From Lepidostoma basale (Eukaryota; Arthropoda; Insecta; Trichoptera; Lepidostomatidae): DNA of 64,000 nucleotides. Under the pieces are notes generated by a model. The model was not told the DNA's origin, made no database searches, and worked only from the letters and a program-made list of their open reading frames with translations. The position numbers and the translations under genes are program-made. Below are positions 55,883-64,000 of this stretch, piece by piece. The stretch spans positions 1-64,000 of the forward strand of contig JAHDVF020000044.1 of assembly GCA_022606425.2 (NCBI GenBank). The letters run 5' to 3'. Position 1 is the stretch's first letter; each line of letters opens with the position of its first letter.

Positions 55883-56645
55883 ATTTAAAATTCACTTTAG
55901 GAATTATAGAAGGAATGAATACTCTACAAAACTTCATACTTTGTTTTTGAAACGGTGTATTGATTTTGTATTTACAGCAAGGAGATAAAAAATGTTCTCT
56001 TGATGGTGGTTCTCCCCTACGTCGTGAAATTTTGTAGCATAAAACTTATAAAACGAAACAAAAGAAAAATATTGTTGCAATGAACTTGAAAAAAAAGAAA
56101 TTTTAGCAATGATAACTTTTCGAGTCAAAGAGTTTGAAATTACCATCTGTGTAAACAGCTGTCTTAAAGGTGATACGGACAATTGTATGTGATATCGACC
56201 GCGTGTCATTTTAATTGCAGATGTCGAGTGAGATGTCAGCGTGATAAAATTGCAATTAATAGTGAATGACAGGCGATTTAATTTATTCCTTATCGGGTTA
56301 CGGCGGGTCAGTCCGTCCGTGGGTCCGAGCCTCGTCTTCCGCCAGTCTCGTGCAGAACCTCTAGGTCGCCAGTGCGCGCGGCGCAACGCCCAATAGCGAC
56401 AGTCACATCGAATAATAGAGTGTGTACGCATCTTACCGGTCGCGTGTGCTCACCGCTGAATCAGCCGCGCGATGTTGACTGTTTAAAAATAAACCCGAAA
56501 TATTCACGGCTAAAAATCTATTCTCTCGATAGCGCATAAAAAGAAAAAAAGAAAGAACGCATTCAAAATTCAAACGCGAAAATATTTCAGCATTTGGCGG
56601 TAGTTTCGTATTCGGAGTTCAAAGTGCGCGCGCACTCTTGGCAGC

Positions 56646-56663
56646 ATGCTCGTGTCAATATAA
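56646..56663 (+). promoter_or_regulatory. Candidate uORF in the InR 5'UTR
   Basis: ATG, four codons, TAA (MLVSI), 37 nt before the InR ATG. If transcribed it could reduce initiation. The TSS is not known, though the GC-richer stretch at 56,280-56,480 looks like the promoter region. Confidence 0.35.
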
Positions 56664-56699
56664 TTTCGTTTAAATCTATTAGAACTTCGATAATACATT

Positions 56700-57083
56700 A
56701 TGAATATACATATTGCCGCGTTTTTTAGTGCGGTGGTGTTTGTTTTATCGTCCGGACAAAAGTTGGAAGGTGAAGTTTTGCCGAATCAGGGGATATGTGA
56801 CTCTAAAGACATAAGGAATTCGCCGAGGGAACTCTTGAGACTGAGAAATTGCTCCGTGATCGTGGGGTATCTGCAGATCGTTCTCATCGAGGGGGTCCCG
56901 AAGGACGGCTTCGCTAACTACAGCTTCCCGGAGCTGCGCGAAGTGACCCATTTCGTGCTTTTGTACCGAGTTGAAGGATTAACCTCACTCGGTCAGCTGT
57001 TCCCTAACTTATCGCTGATAAGAGGTCGCGAACTTGTTGTCAACTTTGCCTTTATCATCTATGAGCTACCGCAACTACAAGAG
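56700..57083 (+). CDS. InR: Insulin-like receptor, first coding exon (partial gene)
   Basis: 128 codons to a donor (GAG|GTAAGA, phase 0). Residues 1-20 form a hydrophobic signal peptide (IAAFFSAVVFVLSSGQ). The receptor L1 ligand-binding domain follows: CDSKDIRNSPRELLRLRNCS, YSFPELREVTHFVLLYRV, SLGQLFPNLSLIRGRELV, FAFIIYELPQLQE, all hallmarks of insect InR. Known role: binds insulin-like peptides and, with its tyrosine kinase, signals through PI3K/Akt to growth and metabolism. Remaining exons (Cys-rich, L2, FnIII, TM, kinase) lie beyond 64,000, so the first intron exceeds 6.9 kb. A kinase-less or secreted receptor-like paralogue cannot be excluded from this exon. Confidence 0.88.
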
Positions 57084-57527
57084 GTAAGATTATCGTTTTA
57101 CAACCACAAGCGTAAATATTTTGTTTTGTAGGTAGACAAGTATCAAGCACACATATTATATTTATACAAATACCTACATTTTACTATGGCGCCCATATTG
57201 TTTTAATCTCAGTGAAAGGAATAGTTTTTCAAAATTTCATATATAATAATTGAACAATATTTCAGAATAATAGCGAAAATAACTAGTAAAAGGTTATTGG
57301 GTTTATATTTATTATTCATAATAGAAACATCAAAACTTCGACAACGTTTGGATTTGTATACTTGGTGGTGATCATTCGTGCTGCACTCCGATAGATGCCT
57401 CCACAAGAATGGTGTTAAAAATATAATTATTAACTTGAATAAATATTTAAATCATCACGACGCAGAGCAAATTGATTTAAAAATTGAATAATAAATAACG
57501 TTAAAATAGATATATTGATAAAATTAT

Positions 57528-57870
57528 CTTCTTCTTAATCTTCTTCCTTATTGTCTGTTCTCCAGAGAGTTGCTCCTCCTGTGAGGTAGACTCCCAGCTG
57601 TCCTTCCATATTTTAGGAGGTCTTCCACGAGGACGAGTCCCACGAGGTTGATTATGCAATGCAATATAGGGGAGTCTGGTGGAGTCCATTCTTTGAACAT
57701 GACCGTACCAGTACCTTTTTTGCTGTCTGCTCCATCTTATAATATCTTCAACCTCACATATCTCTCTTATTCTGGTATTCCTCACGCAATCCCTCGGTGT
57801 CTTGCCTGCTATAGTCCTCAGTGTCTTCATTTCGGAAGTCCTCAAAACTAGTTTGGTCCTTAATTCGACA
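57528..57870 (-). mobile_element. Family 2 LINE in the InR intron
   Basis: 114-codon open frame on minus: RTSEMKTLRTIAGKTPRDCV, RNTRIREICEVEDIIRW, QQKRYWYGHVQRMDSTRLPY, GTRPRGRPPKIWKDSWES, with a (GAA)n tail. Among the least decayed LINE pieces here. Confidence 0.85.
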
Positions 57871-58261
57871 ACATTTGGATAAAATTATGAGAATGAAAAT
57901 TGGATCATTCTTCATTGTTTCTCTCAACGTTTATTGTTTGTATATTTGCTACAGTTATATCTATTGTAGATAAATCCACTTCCAATATCAACTCATAGAA
58001 TATATGAAATACCTTCAATACTTGTGAATATTGAAGAGCTTCGGGGGGACAATTTGGAGCATAAAATAAAATAGGATCTATGCTATATTGGAGGATAGGG
58101 AACCTTAAAATTTAATTCTCTCATAATGGCTTAGAAAATATAAGATTTCTATTATATATTTGTGTATGTAGTTTGTTTTATAAACCCTTCATTGTAGGTA
58201 GTTATTTTTTTTTATATATTAGCCATAACTTTTTGTAGCGGATTCATTGAACAATGTTCCT

Positions 58262-58570
58262 TTTTTTTAAATTTGTTCACAACACACACTTTATTACAAA
58301 AATAAAAATTAAAAAACAAACATGTTTTGGATACAGAAGCCCTTAATTAGTGATACTTGGTACACATTATATAAATATTACAAATATAAAAAAAAATGTG
58401 GTCAGTTTTGACAGAAATTCAAATGATTTATTTCGGAACGTTTATGCTTTTGTTGTAACAAATATTTTGAATAAATTTAGAATAATAATTTAAAGTTTTT
58501 ATTTGGGTCCAGGTTTTAATCTTACAACAATGGAATTTAACATCAAGTCCAATAATTATTTTTATTTTAA
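58262..58570. repeat. Family B repeat in the InR intron
   Basis: CACAACACACACTTTATTAC, AACAAACATGTTTTGGATAC, AGTTTTGACAGAAATTC, TTGTTGTAACAAATATTTT, then CAAGTCCAATAATT: left arm plus internal block, right arm absent. Core decayed. Confidence 0.65.
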
Positions 58571-59184
58571 ATTTATTTGAAATATTTCTCTTGTCATTAT
58601 GGTGGAAGGTTTGGCCGACTTTGTGTAGTTTCCAGGGGTGCCGGGTGTTATAGTAACACCACGTGGAAGGACCTTTCTCGCTCTTTATTTATTGTTGAAA
58701 TGAATCATTTAAATGTTCCATGCTTGCTATGTCTTATTTGCGTGAAACACATTTTTAAAATTTAAACATTTATTTATTTATATGTTGTTTGTATAAATTT
58801 GCAATTGTATAGTATAAACTTAAACCAATAGGTTTAATTTTGTATTTCAGAAAAACAAAGTTTTTATGTGTGTAAAATATCAAATAGTCTAACAGTATTA
58901 AAAATATCATACAGATTATGATGCCCTAGCAAGATGAACCATGACACTCGTAAATATGATAAATTTTTTAATATATTTCAATAATATCAAATAATTAAAG
59001 TTGGGTCTTATATCATTGTTTAATAATAATAAATAAGTAAAGGTAAAAGGAATAAGTAAATAGTGATTAAAATAGTTTTGATATATCATAAAACGGAATA
59101 AATTTTAAAGTAATACATGTTAAGCTATATTTAGTTCCCTTTGTTCCATAATTTTGTGAGTAATTCTATTGTTATTATGTATAG

Positions 59185-59530
59185 TGCTAAAATCATCATC
59201 ATCCTAAGCTCGACAGCCCTGGGTGGGCCTTGGCTGAATCCAGGAGCTTCCTCCATTCTTGTCTGTTTGATGCCCTTATTCTCCAATTTCTCACTTGCAG
59301 CACCGATGCATCCGTGTTGACACTGTCCATCCATCGCATTTTGGGCCTTCCTGGTCTTCTACGTCCCTGTGGTACTGAGAGCGTGAGGCGTTTTGTAGGG
59401 TTGTCGTCGTCCATTCTGATTATGTGGCCAGCCCATCTCAAGCGCCCTACTTTGATGGATCTGATCACATCGGGCTCTTTATAGATATCATATAGCTCTC
59501 GGTGCTCATATAGATATCATATAGCTATAG
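59185..59530 (-). mobile_element. LINE RT tail (family 5-like)
   Basis: Open frame on minus: IRSIKVGRLRWAGHIIRMDD, NPTKRLTLSVPQGRRRPGRP, KMRWMDSVNTDASVL, NRQEWRKLLDSAKAHPGL. 3' end (GAT)n at 59,196. Confidence 0.85.
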
Positions 59531-59699
59531 TGCTAAAATGCCTCCCTATAATGCGTTACCCCAGTTAGGAGGTATATTAATCACGTACTTGGTATATGAT
59601 ATATAATAAATTATTCAAGAAATAATAAAGTAATATTTTTTAATTTCTTTTATTATGTAATCGATTTCCCTTTGTTTCTATTACGTATATAATATATAA

Positions 59700-60030
59700 A
59701 TGGATTGATATGGTCACTAACAGTGAGGTGCTACATAGAGCCAGAGCAGGAAGAGAATTGTTGTCTGATGTGAAGTCTAGAAATATGGCATATTTGGGAC
59801 ACATTCTCCGCAACGAGAAATACGGTCTACTGCACGTTAACATGAAAGGGAAGATCGAGAATAGGCGCGGTGTGGGAAGACCCCAGATGTTCTGGCTCGA
59901 GAATATCAAGTAGTGGACCCGAATTCGGGGGGTGGGGGAGTTGTTCTGTCTGGCACAGGACAGAGAGGCCCACACCAAGGTGATAGTCATCGTCGGGGGG
60001 ACCTGTCATGGCACTCGAAGAACGTAACAT
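59700..60030 (+). mobile_element. Family 3 LINE tail
   Basis: MVTNSEVLHRARAGRELLSD, VKSRNMAYLGHILRNEKYGL, KGKIENRRGVGRPQMFWL, then the end with GTGGCACTCGAAGAA. Stop at 59,913. Confidence 0.8.
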
Positions 60031-60099
60031 ATTTTTATAATGCCTAGAAAATAAGAACATATATTTTTTCGAATTCACGATTTTTAGAATATTCAAACT

Positions 60100-60380
60100 G
60101 GTACATTTTCTTCTTCACTTTTGGTAGACTCAAGAGTCTGTTATTTCAGGCGGGTCCTCTTGAGACGCTAACTCCAGCTTTCTCTCCACCGTTTCGGAGG
60201 TCTTCCTGGCCGGGTTGTCCGTTTGGCGTTCCATGGAGAGTTATGTATGGTATTCTATTTGAGCTCATTCTTTCTACATGTTGATGCCAGTATCGCCGTC
60301 TTTGATGTCCCCATCTGACCACATCTTCGACCTCGCAGATTTCTCGGATTGCTGTATTCCTAACTCATACATTTGGTGGT
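60100..60380 (-). mobile_element. LINE RT-tail fragment
   Basis: Minus strand in shifted frames: AIREICEVEDVVRWGHQRRR-like with YWHQHVERM, then GRPRKTSETVERKLEL-like. Decayed family 2 relative. Confidence 0.65.
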
Positions 60381-60544
60381 ACATTTTGATGTCATTTAAT
60401 ATATTTTAAATGAAAATTCTCTTATCGTTCTGACGAAAGTATAATATTTTAAAAACATGTAGCAATAAATATATACAGAATGGGAGAACGTTTTCAGTCA
60501 GGAAATATTTAATATTTTTCTTTATTATATGATACATTTTTCAT

Positions 60545-61030
60545 AAAGCTAATATGACAGGGCGAAATGGTATTCTTGTACCCATCCTTATTATGTAAGT
60601 GAAACATGGAACTGGCAACAGAAGGATGAAAGTAGAATAAATGCAATAGAAATCCCGCCTCTTAGAAGAATGTGTACTAAATCTGTATATGATAGTATCA
60701 AATGTAAATATAAGATGTGAATTCAGTGCGAATGAAAGTGTTATGAACAAATAATGAAAGGGTCACTTAGATGGTATGGACACATGGAAATAATAAATGA
60801 TTAAGAAAGTACACGTTAAAGATGTTAACGGAACAACAAATAGGTAAGGGTGGCACGATCAAATCAATTAAATTTTAAGTGCCGGCTACGTGAAGAATCG
60901 GAGAAATCGACGTGCGTGCATGACACGATGTATGTTGAAGAATCAATAGAAGTAGGTCAGGAAATAACAGTGTGGCTTTCCATTCTTTCTGCCTACCCCT
61001 TCGGAGAAATGGCGTGATGGTTCGTTATTA
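60545..61030 (+). mobile_element. Family 1 LINE fragment
   Basis: GGAACTGGCAACAGAAGG, GTAGAATAAATGCAATAG, CTTAGAAGAATGTGTAC, then CTGCCTACCCCTTCGGAG and GGCGTGATGGTTCG(TTA)n. Many small indels. Confidence 0.75.
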
Positions 61031-61084
61031 TTATTATTAATATATATATTTTTTTACTGATATCATGGATATATGAATTTTTAT

Positions 61085-61215
61085 TTACAATCTTCAATGT
61101 GAGCAGAAAATAGCTCATTATTATGAAGAAGGAATCTGGTCGTGTCCAGGCTTGAACCCATGTCCCCTGGATCAGGAGCCAAGCGTTCTATCCCCTAGAC
61201 CACCACCCGGTTTCT
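61085..61215 (-). mobile_element. tRNA-derived SINE
   Basis: On minus from about 61,212: CCGGGTGGTGGTCTAGGGG (box A-like), a CTCCTGA anticodon-like loop suggesting tRNA-Arg(CCU), and GGTTCAAGCC (box B), then a non-tRNA body (GATTCCTTCTTCATAATAAT). The T-stem does not pair, so it is not a working tRNA. Confidence 0.55.
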
Positions 61216-61224
61216 TTATTAATA

Positions 61225-61690
61225 ATATTCTTCTTCTTCTTAAAGTGCCCTGTCAGGTCCCCCCGACGTTGGCGATCACTCTGGTAAACTCTTCCCTATC
61301 CTGCGCTGTCCGGAATAGCTCCTCCACAGTTCTGATTCCCGTCCATTCCCTCACATTGCGCAGCCAGGATATCTGCCATCTCCCTGCCCCCCTGCGGCCC
61401 TCTATTTTTCCCTTCAATATTAGATGCAGCAGGCGATACTTCTCTCCTCGCAGAACGTGACCCAGATATGCAATCTTGCGGACTTTGATTAATGTCAGCA
61501 GCTCTCTATTTACTCCTGCACGATTCAGGACTTCTGTGTTCGTCACTCTGTCTGTCCATGGGATCCTGAACATTCTTCGGTGAAGCCACATTTCAAATGC
61601 CTCTAACCGGTTCATTGTATTTACTTTTAATGTCCATGTCTCACACCCATATAACAGAACAGACCACACGTAACACTTTAACATCAACTT
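61225..61690 (-). mobile_element. Family 3 LINE, 144-codon open tail
   Basis: Minus strand: MMLKCYVWSVLLYGCETWTL, NTMNRLEAFEMWLHRRMFRI, VRKIAYLGHVLRGEKYRLL, GRRGAGRWQISWLRNVREW, EEFTRVIANVGGT and (GAA)n. The least-decayed RT tail in the window. Confidence 0.88.
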
Positions 61691-62319
61691 AAAACTAAGA
61701 CAGATGATGTTAAAATGTTAATAATATTAGGTTTGGCAAATGTGCATTTAAATTAATTATAAATTTTGCGAATATTTAGTTTCTATTTAAACGTATCTGA
61801 TACCAGGTCTTTAACCTCTTGCACTAATCTCATATTTGCGTCATTTATTGCCGAATTATTTCTCAAGATAAATTTCTATATTAATAACATTCGCTTAATT
61901 ATATCATTTTCATGTATGATCAAGTATCGTCGGATTGTATAATTAGACCGCCTCACCATTTCCCAGACTTCTACGCCTCGTAATATTTTATTAATTCTGA
62001 TTCGTTATTAATCTTACACGCCGGTGCTGTGTGGCTAGTACACATTTATAATTCATTATTATGCTTATTTATTCAATAAAGTACAATGGAGCATAGAAGT
62101 AAGATGGGGTAAATTAAATGTGGTCTGGCCCCCCCCATTGTTGTTGCCGTATTTAAATGTAAGTCCCGGATGGACAGGGGACAGGCCCAGCGAGTGTATG
62201 AGCGAGACTGAAAAAAGGGCGCCGCTACGCCCTATAGACGTCTACGCGTCTACGCCTCGGGTATGTGGCGGGAACTTCTATGTTCCCTTAAAAAAAAGTA
62301 CACATTTATAAAATAAAAA

Positions 62320-62850
62320 CTAACTAACTTACCATCACGCCGTCTCCCCGAAGGGGTAGGCAGAAATAATGGATTGCCACACTTTTCTTTCCTGACATAT
62401 TTCTCTCGGTTCCTCAACATTTATACATTCATGCGCGTCGATTTCGCTGACTTCTCACGTTACCGACATTCAATATTTGATTGATTTGATCGTGCCACGT
62501 TTTCCTCGGCCTTCCTCTATTTCTAGCTCCGTTCACGCCGTTAACATATACCTTCTTTACCATTCTGTCTTCACTCATTCTTTCCATGTGTCCAAACCAT
62601 CTTAATGACCCTTTCCTTACTTTATTCATAACATTTTCATTCGCACCACATTCACTTCTTATACTTGCATTTGTCACTCTATCATATACAGATTTGCCAC
62701 ACATTCGTCTTAGAGATCTCATTTTTACTGCATTTATTCTACTTTCATTCTTTTTTTTGCCAGTTCCATGCTTCACTTCCATACATAAGGGTCGGCACAA
62801 GAACACCATTGTGCACTGCAATCTTAGCCATATTAATATTGCCATACTGC
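62320..62850 (-). mobile_element. Family 1 LINE, 138-codon open piece
   Basis: Minus strand: NESRINAVKMRSLRRMCGKS, VYDRVTNASIRSECGANEN, KGSLRWFGHMERMSEDRMV, NRGRPRKTWHDQINQILNVG, then a frameshift before the CTGCCTACCCC end and (AGTT)n at 62,320. Confidence 0.88.
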
Positions 62851-62939
62851 CATATTAATATCTCTTTATTGAATTTAAAGGCGTTAACGCTGTCGTATTC
62901 CATTATTAATTTGCAAGGAGAATATTAAATTAATTTTGT

Positions 62940-63150
62940 TATTGGAAATTTCATGGTAGAAGTTCATTGTAAATAATGAAAATTTTTTTTTTTATAAAAT
63001 CTGGTAGACAAGAAGATCAAATCAAATCAAATCAGTTTATTAACTCAAAAGACATTACAAACAGGAACATGTTTAAGACAAATGTTTAAGATGGCAGTGT
63101 GCTGCCGAAATCGGTCGAAGACACAAACATTTGTGGGCTTTAACTTAATA
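62940..63150. repeat. Family E repeat interrupted by a jockey 3' end
   Basis: ATCTGGTAGACAAGAAGAT is split from AAGATGGCAGTGTGCTGCC by a (CAAAT)n-tailed jockey fragment (63,016-63,095). It continues GAAATCGGTCGAAGACAC. The hammerhead-like stem II GGCAG/CTGCC and GTC are intact. Confidence 0.65.
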
Positions 63151-63545
63151 TGACAGTGCATAATGGAGTTCTAGTCCCGACCCTTATGCATGGAAGTGAA
63201 GCTTAGTGTTAGCAGAAGAAGGATGAAAGTAGTATAAATGCCGTAGAAATGCGGTCACTAAGAAGAATGTGCAGAAAAACGATGTATGGTAGAATATCTA
63301 ATGATGAGGAATGAAAGGCGGATAAATGCATGATAAATAAAATTAAGAAAGGGTTACTAAGATGGTTTGGACATATGGAACGAATGGATGAAGGCAGAAT
63401 GGTTAAAAATATATATGCAAGTAGTGTGAATGGGAAAAGAAGTCGAGGAAGGCCAAGGAAGACACGGTAAGACCAAATTAACCACGTACTGAAAGGCGGC
63501 CATGTTCGAAGTAGGAAAAATCGACGAGCGTGCATGTCACGATGG
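63145..63545 (+). mobile_element. Family 1 LINE fragment
   Basis: TGCATAATGGAGTTCTAGTC, then KVVMRSLRRMCRKTMYGRIS-like, KKGLLRWFGHMERMDEGRM, RGRPRKTR. Broken near 63,545 by the next element. Confidence 0.75.
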
Positions 63546-63785
63546 AGAATAATTCTCCATCGTGACGCCAAACGCCAAACACCCTCCAGCATGGTCGAGT
63601 TCTCGAAATATCCCCTGAGTAATCTAAAGAAATGGGTTATGAGATGCCTATCTCTTCGAAGCTGCTGAGAGTTGGCCCCAAGGATTCCCAAAAGATATGC
63701 CGTGGGATAGAGCCACGGATAGCTACCATACTCCCTCATGTAGAGATATCTCAGATTTTTTTTCTGAACCCTCTCCAGCATTTTC
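63545..63785 (-). mobile_element. Jockey-like RT tail
   Basis: Minus strand: MLERVQKKNLRYLYMREYGS, YPWLYPTAYLLGILGANSQQ, LRRDRHLITHFFRLLRGYF. Abuts a plus-strand jockey 3' end (63,785-63,890) in opposite orientation. Confidence 0.8.
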
Positions 63786-63890
63786 TTGCTATATTGCTCA
63801 AAATAATATTTTACCTGTACTTAATAGATGCCTTAAACATTTTCCTGTTTGTAATGTCTTTTGAGTTAATAAACTGATTTGATTTTTTTT
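63785..63890 (+). mobile_element. Jockey-like 3' end
   Basis: TTAATAGATGCCTTAAACATT, TTTTGAGTTAATAAACTG, ATTTGATTTTTTTT: the 3' terminus of the (CAAAT)n family, inverse of 63,016-63,095. Confidence 0.65.
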
Positions 63891-64000
63891 ATGTACATAA
63901 CAGGTCGTTTGGACCCAATTACAGAATACAATTTTGATTTTTCTAGCTATTATATTGATTCTCGTGATATGTGATAGGTAGCCAATCTATCGCCATTTTA

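Larger units (their letters stand above)
55138..56017. mobile_element. Pogo-like DNA transposon upstream of InR
   Basis: 24-bp terminal repeats starting GGGGAGAACCACCAT (55,138-55,161) and inverted at 55,994-56,017 (23 of 24 match) with TA on both flanks. It contains a short Psq-HTH ORF and a central array of palindromes. It ends about 680 bp before the insulin receptor start codon. Confidence 0.8.

Noticed and set aside
61141..61212. Functional tRNA-Arg gene
   Set aside because: T-arm and acceptor stem do not pair and a second copy with the same flanking body exists: SINE.

Overview
This is a 64 kb window from an AT-rich eukaryotic genome, almost certainly an insect. Lepidoptera is the best guess, from the piggyBac-like, RTE-like and jockey-like repeats and from the sequences of the InR and p62/ref(2)P genes; I cannot name a species. 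Genes are spliced with GT-AG introns, and the intergenic DNA is dominated by decayed retroelements and short palindromic repeats.

Layout. (i) 1-3,000: 5'-truncated non-LTR retrotransposons. (ii) 3,038-18,930, minus strand: a complete 10-exon gene of the NXF (TAP) mRNA-export family. I assembled it from intron phases to 532 codons, with RNP-like, LRR, NTF2-like and TAP-C/UBA-like domains in order. Nested in its next-to-last intron on the opposite strand is an intact, intronless 927-codon NVL gene (AAA+ ribosome-biogenesis ATPase) at 4,269-7,052, which has the layout of a functional retrogene. (iii) 19,924-21,369: a compact piggyBac-like element whose only ORF joins the acidic N-terminus to the C-terminal cysteine-rich DNA-binding domain with no catalytic core. 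It carries repeated palindromes of the type GTTCCAAATTTGGAAC. (iv) 22,166-33,275, plus strand: a complete p62/ref(2)P (SQSTM1) selective-autophagy receptor gene. It has a TATA+Inr promoter, a noncoding first exon, 7 coding exons (662 aa; PB1, ZZ, LIR, UBA) and a minisatellite of about 14 x 40 bp in its 3'UTR. (v) 33,300-55,100: a graveyard of LINE, SINE, hAT and mariner fragments with no host gene found. (vi) 55,138-56,017: a pogo-like (Psq-HTH) DNA transposon with TA duplications, directly upstream of (vii) the first coding exon of an insulin receptor (56,700-57,083), whose first intron runs off the window.

The most unusual feature is spread through the whole window. At least seven families of short palindromic or fold-back repeats share one pattern: a CUGANGA-like box, a short stem II, GAAAC, a 4-8 nt palindrome and GUC. 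That is the minimal type-I hammerhead ribozyme architecture known from Penelope-like elements and retrozymes. One copy (11,538-11,595, +) keeps every core residue and both flanking stems. The commonest family carries a paired C3-to-U and G8-to-A change, two positions that pair in the active ribozyme. Most copies form inverted pairs, lie in introns and surround exons of the NXF, NVL and p62 genes. Catalysis is inferred from sequence only.
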